Shown here in pieces: positions 41,758 through 50,582 of a stretch of 64,000 nucleotides of DNA; within the stretch, counting starts at the first letter, position 1, and each line of letters begins with the position of its first letter. The translations under genes were made by a program, and so were the position numbers. The stretch comes from Nitrososphaerota archaeon (lineage in GTDB: Archaea; Thermoproteota; Nitrososphaeria; Nitrososphaerales; Gagatemarchaeaceae). The stretch is taken from positions 124,001 through 188,000 of the forward strand of contig DAHWNW010000001.1 in the NCBI GenBank assembly GCA_027339745.1. The letters run 5' to 3'. Under the pieces are notes generated by a model. The model had not been told where the DNA came from, searched no databases, and saw only the letters and a list, made by a program, of their open reading frames with translations.

Positions 41758-42621
41758 ATGGAGCAGCGCCACGCCATGGGTCCCATAGTCCGCCGGGCAA
41801 GACCTTCCGACAAGGAGCCACTGATGAGTTTCATCAAGGACGTCTGGGGAGGACACGACTACATCCCAAGCGTGTGGGATGAGTGGGTCAGGGACGAGAC
41901 AGACATGATGTATGTGGTTGAGCTCGACGGCGTCCCGGTAGGGATGAACAGGCTGAGGTTCCTCGATGACTCTTCGGCGTGGTTCGAGGGGGTGAGGGTC
42001 CACCCCTTATATCGCGGGAGGGGCCTGGCGACGCTGCTGGGGGAGAACTCCATGGACGTGGCCAGAAGACGGGGGGTAAAGGTCTTCAGGCTGACCAGCG
42101 GGTCGCGGAACAAGACTGCGCACAGGCAGATCGCCAGGATCGGGTTCTCAGAGGTCGCTCGCTTCAGCGTATACAAGCTGGGGAAGGCGACGCCCTCTGG
42201 GAGCGGTGCAGAGCAGGTCGGCATCGGGGCGCTCGACGAGGCCGCGGAGATGGTGCGCGGGTCCCCTGAGTTCAAGGCAGGGCACGGGGTGTACTGGCAC
42301 AACTGGGGGGCGGCCGTGATGACCCCTGAGGTGATCAGGAGGCTCGTCGAGCAAGGGGCGGTCTGGAGGCTCGGCGGCGCGGTGGCGGTCGCCGGGCTCG
42401 GAAGCGAGGGGAGGGATGGATGGGAGGAGGTCGGGTTCATCGGAGGCGAGCCGGCAGACGCGGTCATGCTCGCGAGGTTCATCCTCGGCGGGAGGAAGGA
42501 CGCGGCTGGACGCTGGGTGTTCGTCCCTCAAGGATCCCCCATAGTCCATGCATTACGGACGTCCGGGTTCAGGCGTCACTTCTCGAACATACTGTTCGAA
42601 AGGAAGGCAGCCAAAGGTTAA
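41758..42621 (+). CDS. GNAT-family N-acetyltransferase
   Basis: A 287-residue protein. The N-terminal half is a GNAT domain: VRRARPSDKEPLMSFIKDVW, EGVRVHPLYRGRGLATLLGE (acetyl-CoA motif R-x2-G-x-G/A) and RIGFSEVARFSVYKLGK. The C-terminal half (about 150-287) is a second, degenerate GNAT-like region ending SGFRRHFSNILFERK. The acyl acceptor is unknown. The ORF track start at 41392 runs across the tRNA; ATG 41758 is preferred. The gene is divergent from the tRNA and lies just before the 3-hydroxyacyl-CoA dehydrogenase. Confidence 0.85.
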   Translation: MEQRHAMGPIVRRARPSDKEPLMSFIKDVWGGHDYIPSVWDEWVRDETDMMYVVELDGVPVGMNRLRFLDDSSAWFEGVRVHPLYRGRGLATLLGENSMDVARRRGVKVFRLTSGSRNKTAHRQIARIGFSEVARFSVYKLGKATPSGSGAEQVGIGALDEAAEMVRGSPEFKAGHGVYWHNWGAAVMTPEVIRRLVEQGAVWRLGGAVAVAGLGSEGRDGWEEVGFIGGEPADAVMLARFILGGRKDAAGRWVFVPQGSPIVHALRTSGFRRHFSNILFERKAAKG

Positions 42622-42647
42622 TTCGCTCGACAGCGGCCCGGCCGAGT

Positions 42648-43535
42648 ATGGAAAGTGGAAGCAAGGTGACGGTGTTGGGTGCGGGCCTGATGGGGCACGG
42701 GATAGCGCAGGTCGCGTCCCAGGTGGGAAAGTTCGAAGTCTCGATACTGGACGTCGAACGTAGCTACCTGGACAGGGGGATGAAGATGATCGGGGACTCC
42801 ATAGGCAAGTTCGTGGAGAAGGGGAGGCTGGCAAAGGACGAGGGGGAGGCCGCGTTGAAGCGGATCCACCCCACCCTCGACTTGTCTGAGGCGTTGGAGG
42901 GGAGCAACCTTGTGATGGAAGCAGCAACGGAGGACCCCAAGCTCAAGCTGGACCTATACAGGAAGGTATCCCAACTGGCGGGGGAGGAGACGGTGCTCGC
43001 GTCCAACACATCTTCCATCAGCATCACCCTCCTCGGCTCGGCGACGAAGAAGCCGGAGAACGTCTGCGGGATGCACTTCTTCAACCCCCCGCAGCTGATG
43101 CCGCTCGTCGAAGTTATCAGGGGGAACAAGACGTCAGACGCGACCGTCGGCCGGGTGAAGGAGGTCTCGGCCAGGTTGGGGAAGGAGACGGTGCTCTGCA
43201 AGAAGGATTCGCCGGGGTTCATAGTGAACAGGATCCTGGTCCCCGCGCTGAACGAGGCGATCTTCCTTGTCCATGAAGGGGTCGCTGACCCGGAGGACAT
43301 CGACAAGGCTGTCAAGCTGGGCCTCAACTGGCCAATGGGCCCACTCCAGCTCCTGGACTACGTCGGCCTCGACACGACGTTGAACATCACGCAGGTGTTC
43401 ATGAACGAGTTCGAGGACTCGAAATACCGCCCGAGTCCCCTCCTAAAAGAGATGGTGAGGGCCGGGTTGAATGGGAGGAAGAGCGGCAGGGGGTTCTATG
43501 AGTGGGGTTCCCCCAGCGCTACGAAGTCGAAGTGA
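42648..43535 (+). CDS. 3-hydroxyacyl-CoA dehydrogenase
   Basis: A 295-residue NAD enzyme oxidising L-3-hydroxyacyl-CoA. The Rossmann motif is VLGAGLMGHGIAQVAS, the catalytic His lies in MHFFNPPQLMPLVEV, and the C-terminal dimerisation helices include GFIVNRILVPALNEA and GLNWPMGPLQLLDYVG. It is the stand-alone (HbdA/PaaH-type) form without a crotonase domain. The ORF track extends upstream into the GNAT gene; ATG 42648 is the family start. With the crotonases and thiolase at 44.3-47.2 kb it supplies a beta-oxidation cycle. Confidence 0.95.
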   Translation: MESGSKVTVLGAGLMGHGIAQVASQVGKFEVSILDVERSYLDRGMKMIGDSIGKFVEKGRLAKDEGEAALKRIHPTLDLSEALEGSNLVMEAATEDPKLKLDLYRKVSQLAGEETVLASNTSSISITLLGSATKKPENVCGMHFFNPPQLMPLVEVIRGNKTSDATVGRVKEVSARLGKETVLCKKDSPGFIVNRILVPALNEAIFLVHEGVADPEDIDKAVKLGLNWPMGPLQLLDYVGLDTTLNITQVFMNEFEDSKYRPSPLLKEMVRAGLNGRKSGRGFYEWGSPSATKSK

Positions 43536-43926
43536 GCCTTTCCTTCAGGTCTGGCGGGAACGGTATCTTCGCCCCTTTCAGGTCTGTGAGTACGTGGACA
43601 GTGTGCCCTGTCGCCAGAAGCGACCTCTCCGGGATCTTGTAGACCTCGTTCTCGAACCTGATGCTGCTATTGCCTACAGAGGCGACCTTCGTCTTGACCA
43701 GTACCTCGTCGTCGAAGCGGGCGGGGGCCCTGTAGTCCGCGTGGGCCTGTACGACGGGGAACGCCAAGCCGCGCCGGACCCATTCCACGTATCCGAGACC
43801 GTGGTCCCGGAGCAGCCCGACCCTCCCCACCTCAAACCAGGTCAGGAACTTCGCGTAGTAGACCACGCCCATGGTGTCCGTCTCCTCGAACCTGACCCGG
43901 AGCCTCTGCTCATGCCACTCTGCCAC
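43519..43926 (-). CDS. YbgC/FadM-type acyl-CoA thioesterase
   Basis: A 135-residue hotdog enzyme. The signature RFEETDTMGVVYYAKFLTWFE has the catalytic Asp and the Tyr-x2-F/Y-x3-E context of 4-hydroxybenzoyl-CoA thioesterase-like enzymes. It then shows ADYRAPARFDDEVLVKTKVA. It is convergent with the 3-hydroxyacyl-CoA dehydrogenase, overlapping its 3' end by 17 nt. Substrate could be aromatic or short-chain acyl-CoA. Confidence 0.92.
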   Translation of the reverse strand: MAEWHEQRLRVRFEETDTMGVVYYAKFLTWFEVGRVGLLRDHGLGYVEWVRRGLAFPVVQAHADYRAPARFDDEVLVKTKVASVGNSSIRFENEVYKIPERSLLATGHTVHVLTDLKGAKIPFPPDLKERLTSTS

Positions 43927-44020
43927 GGGACCGAGGGCGAGAGGGCCTCCCTTTAACGAGTACTCGAACCCGGTCTGAAAACCCTAAATAGGGTGAGAGA
44001 AGGCTCGTCTTTCGAGAATC

Positions 44021-44227
44021 ATGAACAGGAACCTGGTACTCATAGGCGGAGTTCTAGCCCTGATCGGACTGTTCGTCAACGTGGCGGTCGACCTAGACAA
44101 CGTCTACGACATGACAACATCCACGCTGTGGCTGCTGACGGTCATCGTCGTCTTCGCAGGCGCCTTCCTCGGCGGCAAGAAGAGCGGATCTGCCGCTCCA
44201 AGTGCCTCAGGGACGGCGGGTCAGTAG
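44021..44227 (+). CDS. Small two-helix membrane protein
   Basis: A 68-residue protein with two hydrophobic segments (VLIGGVLALIGLFVNVAV and LWLLTVIVVFAGAFLGGK) and a Ser/Ala-rich tail. A TATA-like CCTAAATAG lies about 35 nt upstream of the ATG. Family not recognised. Confidence 0.65.
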   Translation: MNRNLVLIGGVLALIGLFVNVAVDLDNVYDMTTSTLWLLTVIVVFAGAFLGGKKSGSAAPSASGTAGQ

Positions 44228-44336
44228 AAGACCTGATCCTCCTCGAATAGCCTGGCACGTCAACACGCGGTGCTGGCGTGCCACTCCAGGATTTTGTCGC
44301 AGGAGTTAATACAAACCAGCCTCGCCCCAAACGCCC

Positions 44337-45113
44337 TTGAACTACGAGACTCTGTCGGCCTCGAAGGAGGGCCCGTTGGGGGTCATAACCATCAACAGAC
44401 CGGATGCGATGAACGCGCTGAGCAACAAGCTCGTCCACGAGCTCGTCTCAGCCCTGACTGCTTTCGAGTCTGACGAGGATGTCAGGTGTCTGGTGATAGC
44501 GGGGAGCGAAAGGGCGTTCTCCGCGGGGGCGGACATCAAGGAGATGGCCGACATGTCGGCCGTCGAGATGTCGATGTCGGGTCACTTCTTCCCTCTATGG
44601 GACAAGGTAGGTAAGTATCCGAAGCCCATAGTCGGGGCGCTGAGCGGGTTCGTCCTTGGGGGCGGGCTCGAGCTAGCGATGAGCTTGGATGTGCTCGTAG
44701 CGTCGGAGACGACGCAGCTCGGCCAGCCCGAGATTAACATCGGAGTGATCCCTGGAGGAGGCGGGACGCAGAGGCTGACGAGGGCCGTGGGGAAGTACAA
44801 AGCGATGGAGATGATCCTCACGGGGAGGAGGATAGGAGCGGAGGAAGCCAAGGGGCTAGGGCTGGTCAGCAGAGTGGTCCCAAAGGAAGCGTACCTGGAG
44901 GAGGCGAAGAAGGTCGCGAGCGAGATCGCATCGAAGTCGCCCGTGTCCGTGAGGCTCGCGAAGATGGCGGTCAACAAGGCCTTTGAGATGGGCCTGAGCG
45001 ACGGGCTGGATTTCGAGAGGGAGCTGTTCTACCTGCTCTTCGCGTCAGAAGACGCCAAGGAGGGGATGAGGGCGTTCTTGGAGAAGAGGAAGCCCGATTT
45101 CAAGGGGAAGTAG
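44337..45113 (+). CDS. Enoyl-CoA hydratase (crotonase)
   Basis: A 258-residue crotonase-fold protein. The oxyanion motif is ERAFSAGADIKEMA, and both catalytic glutamates are present: LGGGLELAMSLD and GQPEINIGVIPGGGGTQRL. It therefore should hydrate trans-2-enoyl-CoA. TTG start. It is followed with no gap by a second crotonase gene that has lost these residues. Operon with that gene is clear. Confidence 0.95.
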   Translation: MNYETLSASKEGPLGVITINRPDAMNALSNKLVHELVSALTAFESDEDVRCLVIAGSERAFSAGADIKEMADMSAVEMSMSGHFFPLWDKVGKYPKPIVGALSGFVLGGGLELAMSLDVLVASETTQLGQPEINIGVIPGGGGTQRLTRAVGKYKAMEMILTGRRIGAEEAKGLGLVSRVVPKEAYLEEAKKVASEIASKSPVSVRLAKMAVNKAFEMGLSDGLDFERELFYLLFASEDAKEGMRAFLEKRKPDFKGK

Positions 45114-45908
45114 ATGGAGTACGAGACGGTCAGGACGGAGGAGGCAGGGAGGGTCCTCTGGATAACCCTGAACAGACCAGACAAGCTCAACGCGTTCGAC
45201 GAGCAGATGGGGGTCGACCTGCTGGAAGCGCTCAGGGAGGGGGAGAAGTCCGCCGAGGCGAGGTGCCTGGTCATCACGGGGGAGGGGAAGGCGTTCTCCG
45301 TCGGGGAAGACCTGAACACCAACAGGTCGCGCTACGACAGCGGCAAGCCGGTGCGCCTGGGCGAGGTGCTTCAGAGGAAGTACAACCCGATAGTAGCAAG
45401 GATCAGGAGAATGGAGAAGCCGGTGCTCGCTGCGGTCAACGGCGTAACTGCGGGGGCGGGGCTGGGGCTGGCGCTGGCCTGCGACCTTCGGGCGGCGTCG
45501 GACAGGGCGACGTTCCATGAAGCTTTCATCAAGGTCGGCCTTGCGCCGGATTCGGGGACCAGCTTCTGGCTGACGCGGATCCTGGGGCTCGGGAGGGCCA
45601 TGGAGGTCGGGCTGCTGGGCGAGTCCATAGACGCCCAGAAGGCGATGAGCCTGGGCCTCGTCAACTGGGTCTTCCCTGACGGCGAGTTCAGGGAGAGGTC
45701 TGCCGCCATGGCCGAGAGGCTGGCGAAGGGACCCACCAAGGCTATGGGGCTGACCAAGAGGGCGCTGAACAGGGCGGTGGTCGTCGACGTCGAGTCGGCT
45801 CTGGAATACGAGATGTACCTGCAGGATGTCGCAGGGAGGACCAGGGACCACGCCGAGGGGGTCAAGGCGTTCTTCGACAAGCGGGAACCGAACTTCGTCG
45901 GCGAATAG
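45114..45908 (+). CDS. Crotonase-family isomerase, PaaG-like
   Basis: A 264-residue crotonase paralogue. The first glutamate position reads AGAGLGLALACD and the second lies in AFIKVGLAPDSGTSFWL, so neither hydratase Glu is kept. The PDSG motif and the IGL-x-PD context match PaaG, the ring-1,2-epoxyphenylacetyl-CoA isomerase, and related enoyl-CoA isomerases. This hints at a link to phenylacetate metabolism, but no paaABCDE oxygenase is visible nearby. ATG immediately follows the upstream TAG. Confidence 0.9.
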   Translation: MEYETVRTEEAGRVLWITLNRPDKLNAFDEQMGVDLLEALREGEKSAEARCLVITGEGKAFSVGEDLNTNRSRYDSGKPVRLGEVLQRKYNPIVARIRRMEKPVLAAVNGVTAGAGLGLALACDLRAASDRATFHEAFIKVGLAPDSGTSFWLTRILGLGRAMEVGLLGESIDAQKAMSLGLVNWVFPDGEFRERSAAMAERLAKGPTKAMGLTKRALNRAVVVDVESALEYEMYLQDVAGRTRDHAEGVKAFFDKREPNFVGE

Positions 45909-45999
45909 GGCCTGCTCCAGGAGGCGAGCATGCCAGTACGGCGCCGGTCGGACCCGCGCCCCAGTAAAGGAGATAAGCCCGCGGCCGCCTTCCAGGCGT

Positions 46000-47196
46000 G
46001 TGAAAGACGTAGTAGTGGTCGAGGCCCTGCGGACCCCCATCGGCAGGTACGGCGGCATATTGAAGTCAGTCAGGTCCGACGACCTCGGGGCGCTCGTCCT
46101 GGGGAAGGCCCTTGAAAGAGCCGGGGTCGACCCGGCGTCGGTCGACGACGTCTATCTTGGCTGCTCGAACCAGGCGGGAGAGGACAACAGGAACGTGGCC
46201 AGGATGGCGACGCTCCTTGCCGGCATCCCGTACTCGGTCCCCGGGGCCACGGTCAACCGACTCTGCGGGTCCGGGTTGGAGGCAATCAACAGCGCAGCCA
46301 GGGTCATCTCGTCCGGGGAGGGGGACATTCTATTGGCCGGTGGGGTCGAGAGCATGACCCGCGCCCCCCTCGTGGCTCTGAAGCCCGAAGCGGGGTTCGA
46401 AAGAGGGGGCGTCTCCCTGGTGGATACGACCATAGGATGGAGGTTCTTGAACCCGGCGTTCCCGCAGGACTACCCGCCGCTGTCCATGGGGGAGACCGCG
46501 GAGAACCTCGCGGAGAAGTACAGCATCTCTAGGGAAACCCAAGACGAGTTCGCCCTCTGGAGCCACAGGAAAGCCGTGGAGGCGGCCCGGGAAGGGAGGT
46601 TCAGGGACGAGGTCGTCCCCGTCGTCACCCCGGAAAAGCCCGAAGGGGTGGCGGAAGACGAGGGCCCGAGGAAAGACACGTCGATCGAGAAGCTCTCGAA
46701 GCTAAAGCCCGCCTTCCGAAAAGGAGGGACGGTCACGGCTGGGAACTCGTCGGGAATCAACGACGGCGCCTCCGCCCTTGTCCTCATGCGCGAGGAGAAA
46801 GCCAGAGACATCGGGGTCAAGCCCGTAGCGAGGGTCCTGGGGTCTGCCACCGCTGGGGTCCACCCGAGCTACATGGGGCTGGGCCCGGTGCACTCGACCC
46901 GGAAGCTCCTTTCGAGGCTGGGGATGGGGATGGAGGAGTTCGGGGTCATCGAGCTAAACGAGGCGTTCGCCGCCCAAGTGCTGGCCTGCGCGGCGGAGAT
47001 GCCCGAGCTCAATCTCAAGAAGACCAACCCGAACGGCGGGGCGATAGCCATCGGGCACCCCCTCGGCTGCAGCGGAGCAAGGATAGCCACCACCCTCCTA
47101 CATCAGATGCGCAGGACCGGGACCAAGTACGGCCTGGCCGCCATGTGCATCGGGGTCGGGCAGGGGATATCCACGGCGTTCGAGCTCATGAAGTAG
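46000..47196 (+). CDS. Acetyl-CoA C-acyltransferase (thiolase)
   Basis: A 398-residue degradative thiolase. The acyl-Cys lies in NRLCGSGLEAINSAA, the His in GGAIAIGHPLGCSGARI, and the second Cys in AMCIGVGQGIS. It cleaves 3-ketoacyl-CoA with CoA, closing the cycle started by the crotonases and hydroxyacyl-CoA dehydrogenase. The ORF track starts at 45826 inside the previous gene; GTG 46000 gives VKDVVVVEALRTPIGRYGG, the family start, and a TATA-like GATAAGCC lies about 28 nt before it. Confidence 0.96.
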   Translation: MKDVVVVEALRTPIGRYGGILKSVRSDDLGALVLGKALERAGVDPASVDDVYLGCSNQAGEDNRNVARMATLLAGIPYSVPGATVNRLCGSGLEAINSAARVISSGEGDILLAGGVESMTRAPLVALKPEAGFERGGVSLVDTTIGWRFLNPAFPQDYPPLSMGETAENLAEKYSISRETQDEFALWSHRKAVEAAREGRFRDEVVPVVTPEKPEGVAEDEGPRKDTSIEKLSKLKPAFRKGGTVTAGNSSGINDGASALVLMREEKARDIGVKPVARVLGSATAGVHPSYMGLGPVHSTRKLLSRLGMGMEEFGVIELNEAFAAQVLACAAEMPELNLKKTNPNGGAIAIGHPLGCSGARIATTLLHQMRRTGTKYGLAAMCIGVGQGISTAFELMK

Positions 47197-47257
47197 CGGC
47201 TGTCCATCGCTCAGGTCGGCGACGGGCGCGCTTCGCTACCGCCCTCGTCACCGCGTG

Positions 47258-47800
47258 TCAGCTCCTCTTGGTCGTCCAGACCTCTTCCTTCTTCCGGGCC
47301 CTGCGGTTTTCCCACCTGGAAAGGTTGAACAGGTACGAAGAGAGCCTGTTGAAGAAGGGGAGCAGCTCCGGGTTCATGGCCTCAGCCCTCCCGGCCGTGA
47401 CCAGCCTCCTTTCCGCCCGCCTGCACACGGCCCTCGCGAAGTGGAGCATAGCCCCTGACTGGGAGCCCCCTGGGAGGATGAAGTTGCGCAGCGGCGGGAG
47501 TCCGGCAAGAAGGCCGTCGGTCAGCTCTTCCACCCTCCTTGTGTCTGAAGCCGAGATTCTCGGGACCCTTTGGGCGGACCCGAGCTCCGTGGCCGCGTCG
47601 CCGCCGGCAATGAAGAGGAGGCCCTGGATCTCTTTCAGGGGCGTCCGCAGCTCTTTCCTTCTGGTCCCTGCGATGACAGCGCCGACCACCGAGTTCAGCT
47701 CGTCGATGGTCCCGTAGGCTTCCACCCTCGGGTCATCCTTGCGCACCCGTCTGGCCCCGTAGAGGGAAGTCTCCCCCTCGTCTCCCCGCCTGGTGTACAT
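47258..47800 (-). CDS. Cob(I)alamin adenosyltransferase, PduO type
   Basis: A 180-residue helical enzyme making adenosylcobalamin from cob(I)alamin and ATP. The motifs are TRRGDEGETSLYGARRV, DDPRVEAYGTIDELNSVVG, ARAVCRRAERRLV and LFNLSRWENRRA. It likely supports B12-dependent mutases (such as methylmalonyl-CoA mutase) or ribonucleotide reductase elsewhere. A TATA (TTAATAATTC) lies about 30 nt upstream of the ATG. Confidence 0.95.
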   Translation of the reverse strand: MYTRRGDEGETSLYGARRVRKDDPRVEAYGTIDELNSVVGAVIAGTRRKELRTPLKEIQGLLFIAGGDAATELGSAQRVPRISASDTRRVEELTDGLLAGLPPLRNFILPGGSQSGAMLHFARAVCRRAERRLVTAGRAEAMNPELLPFFNRLSSYLFNLSRWENRRARKKEEVWTTKRS

Positions 47801-47957
47801 CAGGCAGCAGGCACGGGCCTAGAATTATTAACGATAACATGCGGGATGATCGGCAGCCCCCCCGCGGATACAATGCCGATTCTTTGGGTCAACGAAAGAA
47901 CAACGCTTGGTCGCCGATTTTACAGTCTGAAGTTTCTTATTGGCAGCGAGGGGAAAG

Positions 47958-48392
47958 GTGGTGGCGAGTCAGATAACGACGTTCGAACACCAGGAGAAGC
48001 ACCAGTTCACTCCTCAGGAAGCGTCCAAACTCCTCTCAGACATCAGGCCCAAGGTGAAGGAGCTTATCGAAAGCAGAAAGGCAGTAGAGCGGCTACACGT
48101 CGAGATAGAGAGAAGCAATCTCATCGGATTCAGGACACCGGCGCTGGCTGAGAAGGCTGCGCAGCTGGACTCCCTCGTCGACGACTTGACCGGGAAGATA
48201 GCGGAACTGGAAGACCTGGGGGTGGAGGTCAAGGACCTCGAGTTCGGGCTCGTGGACTTCCCTGCAGAGAGGTACGGCGAGAAGGTACTCCTATGTTGGA
48301 GGTACGGCGAACCGGAGGTCTCTTTCTGGCACGGCAGGACAGAGGGCTACAAGGGACGGAAGGCTCTGAAGATGCAACTGATTCAACCCTGA
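47958..48392 (+). CDS. DUF2203 family protein
   Basis: About 144 residues: HQFTPQEASKLLSDIRPKVK, a helical middle with coiled-coil character (LAEKAAQLDSLVDDLTGKIA), then VKDLEFGLVDFPAERYGEKV and VLLCWRYGEPEVSFWHGRTE, which are the DUF2203 hallmarks. Function unknown in the family. I prefer GTG 47958 with AGGGGAAAGG before it to the TTG at 47940. A TATA-like GATTTTACAG lies about 35 nt upstream. The 3' end overlaps the amidohydrolase stop by 10 nt. Confidence 0.88.
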   Translation: MVASQITTFEHQEKHQFTPQEASKLLSDIRPKVKELIESRKAVERLHVEIERSNLIGFRTPALAEKAAQLDSLVDDLTGKIAELEDLGVEVKDLEFGLVDFPAERYGEKVLLCWRYGEPEVSFWHGRTEGYKGRKALKMQLIQP

Positions 48393-49231
48393 TCGAGGAG
48401 CCGCTTCGCGTTCCCGGACAATAGCTTCTCCGACACCCCGGGTTTGAGCTTGTGCTTGAGGTTGGCTTCGAAGTCGTCCATCCAATCCTTGTGTCTGAGC
48501 ATAGGATAATCGGTGCCGAAGAGGAACCTATCCTGGAGCGGCCCGTTGAGATATGTGATGACGCTCTGGGGGATGTACCGAGGCGCCCACCCGGAGATGT
48601 CGATGAAGACGTTCGGTCTCCTGAGGGCTATGGCCAGGGTCACCTCTGGCCAAGGCCACCCGAAGTGGGCCATGACCAGCTTGAGGTCAGGGAAGGCGGC
48701 GCACACCTCGTCAACCAGCTCCGGCTTGCTGTACCTGATCTCAGTGTCCCCCAGTCCGGTCGTCCCGGTGTGGAGGAGCGCCGGGATGCCGACCTCCTCG
48801 CAGTATTCGTAGATGGGGAACATCAGCGCCCTGTCGTTGATGTAGACTGAGTTAGCGCTGCTGTGGATCTTAAGGCCGCGCATCCCGAGCCCTTTGACCG
48901 CCCGCTTGAGCTCCTTGACCGCGAGGGGGCCGGCGTTTGGGTCGACTCCGGCGAAAGGGATCAGCCTGTCCTTCGACTTCGCGGCTATCCCTGCGACTTC
49001 GTCGTTCCTCAAGGTGTAGTTCCTGAAGGCGGGGTTCCTCGTCGAGCTTGTGTCCTGCCCCAGTATCACCCCCCTCGCGACCCCGGCTGCCTCCATCTCG
49101 TCAAGGATCTGCGCGGTCGAGGCAGGGAGCTTGTCGACGTCGAGATTGAAGAAGTCACACGCCTTCATGATCGGCCCGTTCTTCTTCATGAAGTCCCGGG
49201 TCCACGGGTGGACATGCACGTCAAAGGACAA
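48383..49231 (-). CDS. Amidohydrolase-2 family (TIM-barrel metal hydrolase)
   Basis: A 282-residue protein of the ACMSD/resorcylate decarboxylase branch. FDVHVHPW gives the H-x-H metal pair; LRGLKIHSSANSVYINDRAL, PALLHTGTTGLGDT and LKLVMAHFGWPWPEV give the later His residues, and LFGTDYPMLRHKDW the catalytic Asp. Family members decarboxylate or hydrolyse aromatic and cyclic substrates, so it could act on intermediates of the aromatic cluster 10 kb away; this link is conjectural. Confidence 0.9.
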   Translation of the reverse strand: MSFDVHVHPWTRDFMKKNGPIMKACDFFNLDVDKLPASTAQILDEMEAAGVARGVILGQDTSSTRNPAFRNYTLRNDEVAGIAAKSKDRLIPFAGVDPNAGPLAVKELKRAVKGLGMRGLKIHSSANSVYINDRALMFPIYEYCEEVGIPALLHTGTTGLGDTEIRYSKPELVDEVCAAFPDLKLVMAHFGWPWPEVTLAIALRRPNVFIDISGWAPRYIPQSVITYLNGPLQDRFLFGTDYPMLRHKDWMDDFEANLKHKLKPGVSEKLLSGNAKRLLDQG

Positions 49232-49337
49232 CTCGCTTGGAGTCGACCCGGGGAATCATTAACCTTCCTGCGAGGCGGAGCTCGGGGATTTCGAGCGCGG
49301 CAGTCAACCTTTTCAGAGGGCCTGGAGGAGGACGGCC

Positions 49338-49814
49338 ATGAGTCGACCTCGTCACGCGCCCAAGGAGGGGGATATGGCCCCCGACTTCGAGCTCCCCTCG
49401 TCTTCAGGAGCCCCCCTCAGGCTCAGCTCCCTCAGGGGGAAGCAGGTGGTGCTATACTTCTATCCGAAGGACGACACGCCCGGATGCACCGTAGAAGCGT
49501 GCTCATTCAGGGACAACCTGCCGAGGTTCGACGGGGCGGATGCGGTCGTCCTAGGCGTGAGCAAAGACTCGCTCCAGTCCCACAAGAAGTTCATCGACAA
49601 GTACTCCCTCAACTTCACACTGCTCAGCGACGAGGAGTTGAAGGCGCACGCCCTCTATGACACCTGGAAGGAGAAGATGAACTACGGGAAGAAGTACATG
49701 GGGACCGAGCGCTCCACGTTCGTCATAAGCGCCGACGGCAGGATAAAGAAGATATTCAGGAAGGTAAACCCGAAAGGACATGACGTCGAGGTCCTCGCTG
49801 CCCTTGCCTCATAG
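49338..49814 (+). CDS. bcp: Peroxiredoxin, BCP/PrxQ type
   Basis: A 158-residue thiol peroxidase reducing H2O2 and organic hydroperoxides. GKQVVLYFYPKDDTPGCTVE holds the peroxidatic Cys, and the resolving Cys follows after four residues (CTVEAC), the usual PrxQ arrangement. YMGTERSTFVISADGRIKKI is the conserved C-terminal strand. Length is standard. Confidence 0.96.
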   Translation: MSRPRHAPKEGDMAPDFELPSSSGAPLRLSSLRGKQVVLYFYPKDDTPGCTVEACSFRDNLPRFDGADAVVLGVSKDSLQSHKKFIDKYSLNFTLLSDEELKAHALYDTWKEKMNYGKKYMGTERSTFVISADGRIKKIFRKVNPKGHDVEVLAALAS

Positions 49815-49931
49815 CCAGTGAAGCGGGCGACCCGCGTCGACGCCCCCGGATGGATACGGCGCTTATGCAATAGTCGAATTGGCCCGGCTCCGACGTCGCA
49901 GGTTAAATATGGAACGGCGAAGTCGAGGCGG

Positions 49932-50084
49932 ATGATTCTCACGGCCGTCCCCGAAGAGACATATTGCCTCAAGACGCAGCAGCATGTACCAGCTACCTCA
50001 GGGAGGAACCTGTTCTGTTATCGGTGTGGGATGTACCTTGGCACCGCGATGGACCCCAAACTCGGGAGCCTCCTGGACTTTTAG
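49932..50084 (+). CDS. Small zinc-binding protein, 50 residues
   Basis: MILTAVPEETYCLKTQQHVP, then NLFCYRCGMYLGTAMDPKLG. One Cys-x9-His and a C-x2-C pair could bind one zinc. The ORF track extends it to 49818, but a TATA (GGTTAAATATGG) lies about 28 nt before ATG 49932, which argues for this start. The stop overlaps the GNAT gene end by 4 nt. Function unknown; similar miniproteins are common in these archaea. Confidence 0.65.
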   Translation: MILTAVPEETYCLKTQQHVPATSGRNLFCYRCGMYLGTAMDPKLGSLLDF

Positions 50085-50542
50085 GGCCGCTTCGCGAACT
50101 GGTTGATCAGCGCCCTGAAGCCGCGTTTGACGTAGAAGCGGTTGGCGATTTCGTTCTGGGCAGGGACATCCGCGACAACGATTTCAGCCCCCATCTTCTT
50201 TAGCTCCGCAGACGCCTGCTGGATCATCTCGTCCCCGAGAGCCTTCCTCCGGTGCTCGGGGAGGATGTAGAGGTCGGTGATCCTCCCTTCTTGGTGGGGT
50301 TCGTAAAAGATCCGCTCGCGCATTTCAGCTCTCAGGACCCCTACCACCTTCTTCCCCTCCGCTGCCACGAGGAGGAGATGCCCTGGCGCGGCGAGGGAAG
50401 ACTGGATGTACCTCTCCGCCCTTGCCTTCGCGTCTGGCACCACGGCGAAGAGGGGGTCGAACTCGTTGTTGAGCCTCTTGGTCCTGACTATCAGATCAGA
50501 AAGAGCTTCGACGTCGTCCTTCCTGGCGTGCCTGATCTCCAT
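50081..50542 (-). CDS. GNAT-family N-acetyltransferase
   Basis: A 153-residue single GNAT domain: MEIRHARKDDVEALSDLIVR, then ITDLYILPEHRRKALGDEMI (acetyl-CoA site, with R-R-K-A-L-G in place of the usual Q/R-x2-G-x-G/A) and NRFYVKRGFRALINQFAKR. It could acetylate a protein N-terminus or small molecule. Monocistronic and convergent with the small zinc protein. Confidence 0.9.
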   Translation of the reverse strand: MEIRHARKDDVEALSDLIVRTKRLNNEFDPLFAVVPDAKARAERYIQSSLAAPGHLLLVAAEGKKVVGVLRAEMRERIFYEPHQEGRITDLYILPEHRRKALGDEMIQQASAELKKMGAEIVVADVPAQNEIANRFYVKRGFRALINQFAKRP

Positions 50543-50582
50543 GTCCGCCCCCCTCGCCGGTCCGGGGGCGATTGATTTACGC

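Noticed and set aside
45045-46058. Large minus-strand ORF of 337 aa
   Set aside because: It is the antisense shadow of the two crotonase genes, with Pro/Arg/His-rich sequence and no motifs.
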